64,000 nt of DNA from Puia sp. (GTDB lineage Bacteria; Bacteroidota; Bacteroidia; Chitinophagales; Chitinophagaceae). Position 1 is the stretch's first letter, and every line of letters starts with the position of its first letter. Where the stretch lies: NCBI GenBank assembly GCA_031292515.1, contig JARLGZ010000177.1, forward strand, positions 186,001 through 250,000, given 5' to 3'. The position numbers were made by a program, and so were the translations under genes. A model generated the notes under the pieces. The model made no database searches and was not told the origin of the DNA. It was given only the letters and a program-made list of their open reading frames with translations. Shown piece by piece: positions 37,283 to 46,285 of the stretch.

Positions 37283-37418
37283 AGTTATTTAATTACAGAG
37301 GTAATATAGCGAAAAATAAACATACAAACGGGATTTGAAAACGCCGTTGCAGCTTTTTAATGAACTAACACGCACATGCCTAAGGGTCTGGGGGGGTCGA
37401 TAACCTCCCATTGCACGA

Positions 37419-38600
37419 TCAGGCGTTGGATTTTTGGATCAGGGCTGAGGGGGTATTGGCCATGATCCAGAGATCGTAGATAAAATTATTTTTATCGGCA
37501 TAATCTATGTCCAGATTTATTCTCTCTTCAACAGACATCTCTTCCTTCCCCCTCTTGGTTATCTGCCAAAGACCCGTAATTCCCGCCGGCGCCATGAACC
37601 GCTTGGCCCATTGGTCCGTTGTCAGGGTAGCAGCCTCATACAGAGGCAGAGGCCTGTTACCAACCAGAGACATATCCCCCAGCAGAACGTTCAGGAGCTG
37701 GGGCAATTCATCCAAACTGGAATTCCGTAAAAAGGCTCCCACCCGGGTGATCCTCGGGTCATTATTAATCTTAAAAAATACGGGTCCGGCACCTGAGTCG
37801 GCACCATATTGATTCAGATGGGAAATCTGCGCCATTTGCGCATCGGCACCCACGAACATGGTTCTGAATTTATAAAAGTCAAAAATCCGGTATCCCCTGC
37901 CTGCCCGTTTCGAAATATAGAATACCGACCCTTTGGATTCTATCCTTATGGCCAGGGCAATCAGGACGAATAACGGCGAAAGGAGCAGCAAGGCCAGCGA
38001 GGCAACCGCAATATCCAGCGTCCTTTTCAGGACCGAATGGGTTCGAACAGTAACGGCTTTCATCGACAGGTCGATGTGGTTGCGTTCGATAACCATTTCG
38101 TTAGCCCGTAATTTCACTTTACGGAAAAACTGGGTCTTTGCCAGGAGGCTTTCCGAGTCATGATCCTCCAGGAAGATGATCTCGTCCGGCAATTTATTCT
38201 TCCGGTAGTGACTCAACTCTTTTTCCGACAGACCCGTCGCATCCAGTACAAAAGGAATAGAAGACAGAGACTCGTGGGAGTTGAGAAATTGATAAAAATT
38301 CTTTATCGCGGAGAAATCGAAATGACCTTCGCAAAATATGATCTCGGGAATGACATTGCTCTCCCTTTCAAGACAGCGCTTCAACTCCAGTTTTGCATTT
38401 TCGGGCGTCTGTGAAGCATATCCTCTTTTGAATACCTTCACCATTTTCTCAATATTGGCGGAATCGTTGCCTATGTAGAAGAAGCCACTGTTACTGTATT
38501 CAACCGCCACGGGCTCCGGCCTGTTGTAATAAGACTTCACGGCATACCGTGTAAAATTTCTGCTTCTCAGTGTCGTCTTTGGTAAAATTGTAAAATCCAT
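37419..38600 (-). CDS. Phosphoglycosyl transferase with an N-terminal pseudo-receiver domain
   Basis: 393 residues. The C-terminal half (about 188-393) is a bacterial sugar transferase: [20 protein letters not shown] membrane segment, FYKFRTM, and the catalytic Asp297-Glu298 pair in [19 protein letters not shown]. It loads the first sugar phosphate onto undecaprenyl phosphate. Residues 38-160 have the five-strand, five-helix alternation of a response-regulator receiver ([37 protein letters not shown]), but C90 or a neighbour replaces the phospho-acceptor Asp and the Lys is absent. The four-helix N-terminus of WbaP is missing. A true receiver gene lies 47 bp upstream. Confidence 0.82.
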   Translation of the reverse strand: MDFTILPKTTLRSRNFTRYAVKSYYNRPEPVAVEYSNSGFFYIGNDSANIEKMVKVFKRGYASQTPENAKLELKRCLERESNVIPEIIFCEGHFDFSAIKNFYQFLNSHESLSSIPFVLDATGLSEKELSHYRKNKLPDEIIFLEDHDSESLLAKTQFFRKVKLRANEMVIERNHIDLSMKAVTVRTHSVLKRTLDIAVASLALLLLSPLFVLIALAIRIESKGSVFYISKRAGRGYRIFDFYKFRTMFVGADAQMAQISHLNQYGADSGAGPVFFKINNDPRITRVGAFLRNSSLDELPQLLNVLLGDMSLVGNRPLPLYEAATLTTDQWAKRFMAPAGITGLWQITKRGKEEMSVEERINLDIDYADKNNFIYDLWIMANTPSALIQKSNA

Positions 38601-38647
38601 AACAAAGATTTAAGTTTCATAAATACGGCGAAGGACAATCGTTCGGA

Positions 38648-39049
38648 TTAACCGACCTTAACGGAATAAGGATCGGCGAGTTTCGCATTTATCAGGGTAT
38701 CGATCTCACCCAGCAAATCCACCGGGTTGAATGGCTTTAAAAAATATTTGAGGACTCCATATTCCATACATTTCAACTCCGTCACTTCTTTTTCAAGTCC
38801 CGACAATACAATCACCGGGATCCCTCCATAGATTCCGCTCGAGGAAAGCTGCTGGATCAATTCCCAGTTTTCCATGTCAGGTAGCTGGGGATCTACTATA
38901 ATCAGGTCTGGTAAATTCTTTTTGGAAAGCCAATACATAGCCGAGCATCCGTCGGGCATTGTGATCATTTGATATTCCTTACCAAGTACGGTTTGCAAAA
39001 GAAACCGGATTGCCTTGCTGTCATCAATTGCTAAAATTTGCTTTTTCAT
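38648..39049 (-). CDS. Stand-alone response regulator (CheY-like receiver)
   Basis: 133 residues, one receiver domain. All key residues are present: Asp9-Asp10 (AIDDSKAIRF), the phospho-acceptor Asp53 (LIIVDPQLPDM), Ser83 (VIVLSG) and Lys105 (YFLKPFNP). There is no output domain, so it must act through a partner. The next gene (47 bp downstream) is the phosphoglycosyl transferase with a pseudo-receiver, a likely candidate. No sensor kinase lies in the window. Confidence 0.9.
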   Translation of the reverse strand: MKKQILAIDDSKAIRFLLQTVLGKEYQMITMPDGCSAMYWLSKKNLPDLIIVDPQLPDMENWELIQQLSSSGIYGGIPVIVLSGLEKEVTELKCMEYGVLKYFLKPFNPVDLLGEIDTLINAKLADPYSVKVG

Positions 39050-39432
39050 TGGGGAGAATAATTAAGTTTATAAAAACTCAATTTTTCAATAGGGGTGCAA
39101 TGGACGAGGGTTCCTAAAAGGCATTGGTATTGTCAACAACGATCGTCGCTCCGGGTAAAGAAGCGCTTTATCAATATGGCTAAAGAAATCACTGAGTGTT
39201 AATCAGGCAGGTATTGGGAGAGAATTTCAAGGGATTAGTGGGGTGATCGGGCGACTTCGCCTTCGGTTTTAACCTGAATCTTCAGAGGAATTGAATCGGC
39301 AGGCATCATTCGACCGGGTAAAAGTAACAACATTTTCTCACAAACCAAATAGTTGACGCCTTTATTTTTTGTTATCTGGCACAAAGATGTTCATTAAAAA
39401 TCATAAAAAAAATACCCATTTGGTGGTATTTT
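39050..39432. other. 383-base gene-free stretch inside the sugar locus
   Basis: No ORF with coding character. It holds the terminator of the left glycosyltransferase (at its right end) and the leader of the response regulator. No clear TAnnTTTG box for the regulator was found. A small hairpin GGCGA-CT-TCGCC lies near 39253. Nothing else was recognised. Confidence 0.5.
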
Positions 39433-39433
39433 T
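39408..39433 (-). terminator. Intrinsic terminator after the family-2 glycosyltransferase at 39433
   Basis: On the minus strand AAAAATACC pairs with GGTATTTTT across an 8-base loop, followed by a run of T. Nine pairs, A/T-rich apart from three G-C. It begins at the stop codon of 39433-40698, so that gene is probably not cotranscribed with the response regulator downstream. Confidence 0.5.
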
Positions 39434-40698
39434 CATGTTAACTTGGTGCGAGAAGCCTTTTCCCAGAGCACGGACTGTTGTTTTTTGAGGAATCTGCGGA
39501 ATCCCAGGAATACGGACACGTTCATAAACAGGAAGTAATAGGGCACAAACAGGGCTTTTATCCTGATATTTTTATGCGCGTAAAGCCATCCTGTCAACGC
39601 CAGGCAGTAAAAAGCGACCTGGCAGATCCAGACTATGGCATAAAAACTCCCGGCAAAGCCATTCCCCGCCGTCAAAAAAGCGCTCGTTCCTCCGGACATA
39701 ACCTGACCTGCAACGATAGCACTGTCAGAAAGTAGCAGGATTACGAGGCAGACCGGGCAAAGGGTCCAACGCAATATCCGGTGTGAAAGGAACTGAAAGG
39801 ATAGCACGGGATAGCGGAACGGATTGAAAAGAGGGCCGAGCAGCGTCATAGCCTGAAAAGCGCCCGCACAGATCCTGATCTTTCTTTTTTCTTCGTCTTT
39901 CATCGAAAGGGATGCCGTTTCCATGGCATAAGCCAGTGGCTCGTATTGTATGATGAATCCCTTCATGCAGATCTTCAGCGACTGGACAAAGTCCTCAATG
40001 ATTATGTTTTCAGCCGTTTCTTCAAAAAGGGCCGTTCTCACAGAGAAGAGTTCACCCGCGGCCCCGACGACGGAGTAGAGCTCCGAATCGAGTTTCTTTA
40101 ACGCCGACTCATATTTCCAATACAGGCCCTCCCCGGAAACGGCGGATTGGGAACCCGGGTCGGAGATTACCTTTTTCTCCCCCGCCACGCCTCCAACCCG
40201 CGGATCCGCATAGTGCTTTACCATCTCGCGCACGCACCCTGTGTTTAAGAGGGTATTGGCATCCGAAAAAATGACAATGGGAGTGGTGACTTCCTTGATG
40301 GCCCTGTTCATAGCCGCTATCTTCCCCCGGCGCTCGGGCTGATGCAAGAGGCGGATAGCCGGGTATCTCCGTACTATATCGGCGGTATTGTCCGAAGAAC
40401 CATCGGTAATAAAAATCAGCTTCAGTTTGGAGCCGGGATAGTCCAGTTGGAGGGTGTTCTCTATTTTCTGCTCTATAAAGTCCTCTTCATTCCAGGCAGA
40501 GACGATCAGGGTCGTATCCGGTTCGAATAACATCGTTCCGGCGGGGTTCCCGCCCCCCTCCTTTTTCAGGAGATTTTTCAACCTTACCAGGACCCACAAC
40601 AAAATGCCATACCCGATATAGCTATAAAAAACAACGGCCAGGCTGAACCAGAAAAGAATTTTTAAAACTACCATTATACTAAAATAAATAGATCCCAA
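39433..40698 (-). CDS. Family-2 glycosyltransferase with membrane helices
   Basis: 421 residues. An N-terminal membrane anchor, then a GT-A catalytic domain: TLIVSAWNEEDFIEQKIENTL, LIFITDGSSDNTADIV, IVIFSDANTLL (SDAN in the DxD position) and the GVAGEKKVIS loop; the acceptor region includes IIEDFVQSLKICMKGF. Three or four membrane segments close the protein (from about residue 305). It probably extends or exports a polysaccharide; the sugar is unknown. First gene of the minus arm of the locus. Confidence 0.87.
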   Translation of the reverse strand: MGSIYFSIMVVLKILFWFSLAVVFYSYIGYGILLWVLVRLKNLLKKEGGGNPAGTMLFEPDTTLIVSAWNEEDFIEQKIENTLQLDYPGSKLKLIFITDGSSDNTADIVRRYPAIRLLHQPERRGKIAAMNRAIKEVTTPIVIFSDANTLLNTGCVREMVKHYADPRVGGVAGEKKVISDPGSQSAVSGEGLYWKYESALKKLDSELYSVVGAAGELFSVRTALFEETAENIIIEDFVQSLKICMKGFIIQYEPLAYAMETASLSMKDEEKRKIRICAGAFQAMTLLGPLFNPFRYPVLSFQFLSHRILRWTLCPVCLVILLLSDSAIVAGQVMSGGTSAFLTAGNGFAGSFYAIVWICQVAFYCLALTGWLYAHKNIRIKALFVPYYFLFMNVSVFLGFRRFLKKQQSVLWEKASRTKLT

Positions 40699-41101
40699 TA
40701 AACGTTATCTACCGTCTTATATTACAATCAATTGATTAAATATTTCCTCGCCTATGATCAACAAATCCGACTGGGCATCCAAAAATAACGGAAGATATGA
40801 CAAGCAGCGAACCGGGGGGCAATTAAGTTTCAAATTCTTAAAATATAGGGAATCTGAAAATTATTATTACTTTTGGCACGCCCTGACAAGCTTCGGCATT
40901 GAACGCTTACATAGATATCCCGGTTGGTCAAAGGTCAGATTTCCCCCTGGTATTCTTTGAAAGACCCACACTGTAAATATCTGAAATCTCTTATTCATTG
41001 ATGACCCGGGAGGCTTCCTGTCCATAAAAACCGTCAAAGACTTACTTCTTTTGTATTATATATTATAAATAAGTTGATTGAAACCATAAAACGACCTGAT
41101 A
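40699..41101. other. 403-base divergent region between the two arms of the sugar locus
   Basis: AT-rich and without a credible gene; a 68-codon frame (40754-40960) has no family-like sequence or RBS. TACTTTTG (40868-40875, plus strand) fits the TAnnTTTG box, 226 bases before the Wzz gene, which would leave a long leader. No clear minus-strand box. Both arms may be controlled from here. Confidence 0.4.
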
Positions 41102-43324
41102 ATGGATTTTCTTTATTTGATCAAAGCCCTGGGGAGAAGAAAATGGATCATGATATTCAGTCTGATCGTCGGGGTATGCGGATCCCTGGTCTTTTCCCTG
41201 ATAAGAAAAAAGACCTATGCGTCGTCCGCACAATATTCGACCGGCCTTACACAGACGCAAAAAGTCAGCCTGCAGCTTACAGAAATTCTCGATATCAACC
41301 AGATCGATTTCCGTTTCAACAACGTGATCGAGACTTTCAAATCCCCTACGGTATTGGGCATGCTTTCCTATGACTTGCTGCTCCATGACCTGGTATCTCC
41401 CCGACCATTCAGGACCCTGACGGAAAAGCAAAAAAAGAAGAAAGAATACCTGGAAGCCAATGTCGACAAATCAAAAGACATCTTAAACCAGAAGTTGCTC
41501 ACGATGCAGGTACTGAGTACCTATGAGCCCGAAGAAAAGAAAGTATGGGATCTGATGAACCTTTATGGCTACGATGAAAGCAGTCTTTCCAAGCAACTGA
41601 CCATTGAAAGGATCCAGCGTTCCGACTACCTGAGCGTGCAGTTCACATCGGAAAACCCCGAACTCTCCGCGTATGTCGTCAATATGATCGGCCAGAAGTT
41701 CCAGGAATTCTACAATTTGCTGACCGGTACGCGGACCAAAGCCTCGATCGACAAACTCGACAGCCTTGCCAGGGCCAAGAGGCTGGAAGTAGACTCTCTC
41801 CGCAAAAAACTGCAGGATTTCAGGACCAAGATCGGAACCCCCAACCCGGGAGATGCCGCAACGGCCGCTATGAGCGGACTCCAGGCGCTGGAATCCGAAT
41901 TAACCCAGCAACAGGCCCGGTTGAACACCCTGAAAGCACAACGCCTGACGGTTATAGACCAGCTTTCTGCCCTCAACAATACTCCCCAGGCCGCCGCCGC
42001 CGCTGTCAACAACAATGATGAGATTTTGCAACTCAGGAGAAGCAATTTGGATCTCGGCAACCAGTTGGCGCAGAAAGGAGACGATCCCGAGATACAGGCC
42101 CGGATAGACGCCAACCAGCGGAAGATTGCCAGTCTTTCGAGGGCGGCCGGGGGAAGCGGATCCGGCTCTGGCACCACCCCCGTAAAGTCATTGGCGGAAA
42201 GAAAAGACGAGCTGTTCAGACAGAAGCTGGACCTGGAAGCGGATATCGCCTCTACCAATGAGAATATTGGTCTCTATCAACAACGCGTCGATGAATTCCA
42301 CAAAACCGCCTATTCCGGTGGCGGCAAAGAGGTAATACAGAATGCCTATGAAAGCGACCTGCAGACAGCGTTGAAGGACCTCGAAAAATACCAGAGCAGC
42401 CTGCTGAACTCGCAGAACCTGGACGTTGCCCCCGACTTTAATTTCAGGCAGACGCTGCCCGGTCAGCCACCCATCCAGCCGGAACCTGCGCATACAACCC
42501 TGATCGTCGCCATATCAGGCCTGTCTATGTTCTTCCTGGCCTGTCTGTTCATAATCATTCTCGAATTTCTTGACACCTCGCTAAGAACCTCGTCCATCTT
42601 CCAGAAGGAGACCAAGTCAAAAGTGCTGACGGTTGTCAACAAGATCGATCTCCAGCGCAGATCCCTCAAGGAATCCTTTGACCTGGCCGGCGTCGCCAAC
42701 GGCCTGGATAAGGCGTCCTCCATTTTTATCGAGCACCTGCGCAAACTCCGGTTCGAGTTGGAAAGCAGTGGTAAAAAAACCATACTTGTTACCAGTACAA
42801 AGCCCGGAGAAGGGAAAAGCACCATCGTCGAGGCCCTGGCCCACACCTTCAGCATGAGTAAGAAGAAAGTATTGCTGATCGACGCCAATTTCTCCAACAA
42901 TACTTTGACCAAAAAATTTTCTGCAAAGCCCACGCTGGAATATTTCAGCCTGAACGGACAGGACAACGCCATCGATAAGATATGGGGAATCACTACCCTG
43001 ACCAATATCATTAATACCGATATCATCGGATGCAACGAGGGGAACTATACACCTATGGAAATCCTCCCGAAAAACAATCTGCTGATGAACCTGGGCAAGG
43101 TTGCACAGCATTATGACTATATCCTGCTGGAAGCCGCCGCCCTAAATACCCATGCCGACAGCAAGGAATTGGCCAAATACGTAGACGGTATCATAACCGT
43201 ATTCTCCGCAAGGAATTCCTTCGGCGAAATCGACAAGGAATCGATGCGATTTTTGAAAGACACGGGTGATAAATTTATCGGTACTGTTTTAAATAATGTA
43301 GACGAGAATTACCTCGACCTGTAG
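41102..43324 (+). CDS. Wzz / tyrosine-autokinase-like co-polymerase with degenerate kinase motifs
   Basis: 740 residues. N-terminal membrane helix (MIFSLIVGVCGSLVFSLI), a long periplasmic coiled-coil region with Wzz-like character (about 60-460), a second membrane helix (LIVAISGLSMFFLACLFIIIL) and a C-terminal BY-kinase-like domain. The P-loop is intact (KPGEGKST, 567-574), but Walker A' reads LIDAN (Asn596 in place of the second Asp), the Walker B-type motif is LLLEAAAL (Glu677, no DTPP) and there is no C-terminal tyrosine cluster (ends DENYLDL). Role: polysaccharide chain-length control and polymerase/export coupling, probably without tyrosine phosphorylation. Confidence 0.85.
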   Translation: MDFLYLIKALGRRKWIMIFSLIVGVCGSLVFSLIRKKTYASSAQYSTGLTQTQKVSLQLTEILDINQIDFRFNNVIETFKSPTVLGMLSYDLLLHDLVSPRPFRTLTEKQKKKKEYLEANVDKSKDILNQKLLTMQVLSTYEPEEKKVWDLMNLYGYDESSLSKQLTIERIQRSDYLSVQFTSENPELSAYVVNMIGQKFQEFYNLLTGTRTKASIDKLDSLARAKRLEVDSLRKKLQDFRTKIGTPNPGDAATAAMSGLQALESELTQQQARLNTLKAQRLTVIDQLSALNNTPQAAAAAVNNNDEILQLRRSNLDLGNQLAQKGDDPEIQARIDANQRKIASLSRAAGGSGSGSGTTPVKSLAERKDELFRQKLDLEADIASTNENIGLYQQRVDEFHKTAYSGGGKEVIQNAYESDLQTALKDLEKYQSSLLNSQNLDVAPDFNFRQTLPGQPPIQPEPAHTTLIVAISGLSMFFLACLFIIILEFLDTSLRTSSIFQKETKSKVLTVVNKIDLQRRSLKESFDLAGVANGLDKASSIFIEHLRKLRFELESSGKKTILVTSTKPGEGKSTIVEALAHTFSMSKKKVLLIDANFSNNTLTKKFSAKPTLEYFSLNGQDNAIDKIWGITTLTNIINTDIIGCNEGNYTPMEILPKNNLLMNLGKVAQHYDYILLEAAALNTHADSKELAKYVDGIITVFSARNSFGEIDKESMRFLKDTGDKFIGTVLNNVDENYLDL

Positions 43325-43341
43325 AGGCTTTGATCAATCGT

Positions 43342-44598
43342 ATGAAACATAAATTTCTCCGCAATAAAGACATCGTACTGTTCAGCTTTCAGCCATGGGA
43401 GTCGGAAATAGGCTTTAATTTCAAGGACATGGCTTACGAACTGGCCCGGCATAACCGGGTGCTGTTTGTAAACCGGGTACCGGACAGAAATTCGCTGTTG
43501 CAGGACTATAAGAACAAAACGACGGGCAGACCGGCAAATGGCAACCCCGGCAGCGCCAATACCAGGAGAAGAGAAGAACTCCTCCAGATACAGGATAGCC
43601 TCTGGGTGCTCAATCCCCAGGTGACCCTGGAATCGATCAACAGGATTCCTGTAAACGCCCTGTACGACCTTCTCAACAGGATCAATAATCGACGCATTGC
43701 CCGGGAAATCAATAAAACGCTGGCCCGGCTGGACTTCGGCGAAGTAATCCTGATCAATGACAATGATTTTTTCCGGGGATTGTACCAGAAGCAATTGATA
43801 CCGTCCTGCAAAACTTATATTTTTTACATCCGTGATTTCCTGACTATACAACCTTTTTTCCGGAAGCATGGGGTAAGGCTGGAGAAGAAGATGATCCGGA
43901 ACGCCGACCTGGTCGTGGCCAATTCGGCCTACCTGGCCAACTATTCCCGGCAATGGAATCCGAGAAGCTATGACATCGGCCAGGGATGTGAATTGGATAG
44001 CTTTATGGCGCCGGACCTGCCCGTACCGGCAGACATTGCTTCCATACCGGGTCCGATCATCGGCTATTGCGGCACTATCAGCGCCATGAGACTGGATATC
44101 GAAATCATCCGGCATATCGCACTATCCTTGCCGCAATGCAGCGTCCTGCTGGTTGGACCTGCTGATACAGTCTTTGAAAAGAGCGGGTTGAAAGAACTGA
44201 AGAACGTCCATTTTACAGGAGGTAAGGACCCGGAAACGATCCCTGGCTATATGCAACATTTTGACATCTGTATAAACCCGCAGTTGGTGAATGAGTTGAC
44301 CATCGGCAACTATCCCCGGAAGATAGACGAGTATCTCGCGATGGGCAAACCCGTGGTTGCGACCGCTACCGATGCCATGGAAATGTTCCGGGAACATGTG
44401 TTTTTATGCGGTACAAAGGAAGATTATATCCGTGAGATCGGCACCATCCTCGAAGACGCCGGAAAGCTGTATTTCAGCGAAGCCGAAAAGGAACGGCGCC
44501 GCAATTTCGCGCTTACACATTCCTGGGAAAATAGCGTAGGGACTATCGGGGACGCATACAATGCCATTGCGGAAGCCCGCACAACCGGGGTAAATTGA
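43342..44598 (+). CDS. Glycosyltransferase, GT-B fold, family 1/4 type
   Basis: 418 residues. An N-terminal VLFSFQPWESEIGFNFKDMAYELAR region and a C-terminal donor-binding domain with GPIIGYCGTISAMRLD, FTGGKDPETIPGYMQHFDICINP and YLAMGKPVVATATDAMEMF, typical of GT-B enzymes (TuaH/glycosyltransferase group 1). It adds a sugar to the growing repeat unit; donor unknown. A TTG 12 bases upstream is in frame, but the ATG at 43342 is preferred. Starts 17 bp after the Wzz stop and continues the plus arm. Confidence 0.85.
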   Translation: MKHKFLRNKDIVLFSFQPWESEIGFNFKDMAYELARHNRVLFVNRVPDRNSLLQDYKNKTTGRPANGNPGSANTRRREELLQIQDSLWVLNPQVTLESINRIPVNALYDLLNRINNRRIAREINKTLARLDFGEVILINDNDFFRGLYQKQLIPSCKTYIFYIRDFLTIQPFFRKHGVRLEKKMIRNADLVVANSAYLANYSRQWNPRSYDIGQGCELDSFMAPDLPVPADIASIPGPIIGYCGTISAMRLDIEIIRHIALSLPQCSVLLVGPADTVFEKSGLKELKNVHFTGGKDPETIPGYMQHFDICINPQLVNELTIGNYPRKIDEYLAMGKPVVATATDAMEMFREHVFLCGTKEDYIREIGTILEDAGKLYFSEAEKERRRNFALTHSWENSVGTIGDAYNAIAEARTTGVN

Positions 44599-44644
44599 AA
44601 GAGAGAAAAGACCTCTCGGTCAGAGACCCCGCAAATAAAAGAGT

Positions 44645-44764
44645 ATGTATAATAACGATGGAGAAGAAAAAGAAGATAAAAGCAAACAGTTCTTCGAAGT
44701 TACGACTACCTTCATGCTGATCGTTTTCTTTGTCTTTATTTTTCTCAAATTCCTGTTTTTTTAA
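44645..44764 (+). CDS. 39-residue single-pass membrane protein
   Basis: Too short for most gene callers. ATG 44645 to TAA 44764. The first 15 or so residues are acidic and polar (MYNNDGEEKEDKSKQ), the rest is one hydrophobic helix (FMLIVFFVFIFLKFLFF). It lies 46 bp after the glycosyltransferase stop and two bases before the ATG of the O-antigen ligase-like gene, all on one strand, so translation of the two is probably coupled. A small accessory subunit of the polymerase is the simplest idea; no family is recognised. Confidence 0.65.
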   Translation: MYNNDGEEKEDKSKQFFEVTTTFMLIVFFVFIFLKFLFF

Positions 44765-44766
44765 CC

Positions 44767-46275
44767 ATGAACATGATCAGCTTTACGATCAGGAAATTAT
44801 TGGCTTTCGTGGAGTGGGCGAGATACCATTTCATCGTAAAAAAACTGCATACCTGGCTGGGATACCTGTTGTTCGCGATCATCGCTCTGGCCATGAGTTA
44901 TGCAAACGCTGTGATCGACTTTCGGGTCGGCGTGGTGGTGGTAGTTGCCTTTTCCATGATCCTTACGGTGATACTTTGCCTGAAATACCCTCGTTTCGGC
45001 CTCTACCTGACTATTTCACTCTCTTCTATTCTTGCACTTATCGTACGTCTGTTAAACCTGTCCTTCAACCCCCCATATGGGGTCCTGGTCGAACTGCTGA
45101 CCTATCTGAGCCTTATTGGGATTCTCTTCAATCCAAAGCTGCGGAAGAATATGGACGGGGAGTTCTGGATCAGCCCTGTCTCCATCACGTTTTTCCTGGT
45201 GCTGATCTATAATTTTATCGAATTGTTTAATCCCAGCATGCTTGGTAAGATAGGTTGGACTTATTTCTATCGAAAACAGATCAGCTATTTCTTCTTTTAC
45301 TATGTAGCCTATTGCCTGCTGAGTTCGCGGAAAAGCATTAATTTTTTCATCAATTACCTGATCATTTCCAACACCCTGCTGGCCCTCTACGCCTGCAAAC
45401 AACAATGGTTAGGATATGCGGATTTCGAAATGCTCTCGATCCTGCAGGGTGGCGAGCGGGCCTACCAACTCCTTTTCCAGGGTGGATTTCTCCGGAAATT
45501 CTCTACCATGGCAGATCCTGCCAGTTCCGGGGTATTGTTTGCCTCTGTCGCTATGCTATGCATCGTCTCCTGGCTCCGGGAGACCAACTATAAACGAAGG
45601 CGATGGCTGCTTGTGGCGGTAGTCATCAATGTCCTCGGATATAGCTATTCAGGCACCCGTACCGCAACCTTCATGGTCGTGGCGGGTATTTGCTTTTACG
45701 TTGCGGCAACGATCTATGAGAAGAGGACCCTCGTCTTCCTGGGCCTTTGTGTCCTTGCCTTTACCTTCCTGATGGTAGCCCCCATTCATTCACCTGTGAT
45801 CGAACGTACCCGCACGACCTTCCAGGGCACCAAGGATCCTTCGGCGGCGCTCCGGGATTATGACCGGCACCAGGTTCAGCCCTATATCCAGGAACACCCG
45901 ATGGGAGGGGGCGTCTATACCTGCGGCATGGAAGGTCCTTTGTATAATAAAGGGCACTACCTTGAACAGTTCCAGCCGGATAGCGGATATATGAAGACGC
46001 TCGCCGAAGAAGGCCCCATCGGCCTGGCCCTGATGGTCATATCCTACTTTTTCATGTTACGTATCGGCGTTCGTAATTTTTATCGCAGCAAAGACCCAAA
46101 AATTCAAAATCAATATATAGCTTTACTGACTATGACCTTTACCCTTATGCTGGCACAATATGCACAAATAGCTATCAATCAATACCCTATAATTTTGATA
46201 TTTTGTTGTATCATGGTCGTTTTTATAAAACTTCCTAAATATGAAAATGAAGTTGTTGAATCAGCAAACCCTTAA
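44767..46275 (+). CDS. O-antigen ligase / Wzy polymerase family membrane protein
   Basis: 502 residues with about ten hydrophobic segments. The Wzy_C/O-antigen ligase region has the SYSGTRTATFMVVAGI and HPMGGGVYTCGM stretches and a periplasmic loop with EQFQPDSGYMKTLAEEGPIGL, which match the PglL/WaaL/Wzy superfamily pattern. It polymerises or transfers lipid-linked glycan on the periplasmic side of the inner membrane. The 39-residue membrane protein precedes it; a TolC-like gene starts 10 bp after it. Confidence 0.85.
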   Translation: MNMISFTIRKLLAFVEWARYHFIVKKLHTWLGYLLFAIIALAMSYANAVIDFRVGVVVVVAFSMILTVILCLKYPRFGLYLTISLSSILALIVRLLNLSFNPPYGVLVELLTYLSLIGILFNPKLRKNMDGEFWISPVSITFFLVLIYNFIELFNPSMLGKIGWTYFYRKQISYFFFYYVAYCLLSSRKSINFFINYLIISNTLLALYACKQQWLGYADFEMLSILQGGERAYQLLFQGGFLRKFSTMADPASSGVLFASVAMLCIVSWLRETNYKRRRWLLVAVVINVLGYSYSGTRTATFMVVAGICFYVAATIYEKRTLVFLGLCVLAFTFLMVAPIHSPVIERTRTTFQGTKDPSAALRDYDRHQVQPYIQEHPMGGGVYTCGMEGPLYNKGHYLEQFQPDSGYMKTLAEEGPIGLALMVISYFFMLRIGVRNFYRSKDPKIQNQYIALLTMTFTLMLAQYAQIAINQYPIILIFCCIMVVFIKLPKYENEVVESANP

Positions 46276-46285
46276 ACTTGACACT

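Noticed and set aside
40754-40960. 68-codon frame in the divergent region of the sugar locus
   Set aside because: No conserved sequence, hydrophobic segment or RBS; listed only as part of the intergenic region.
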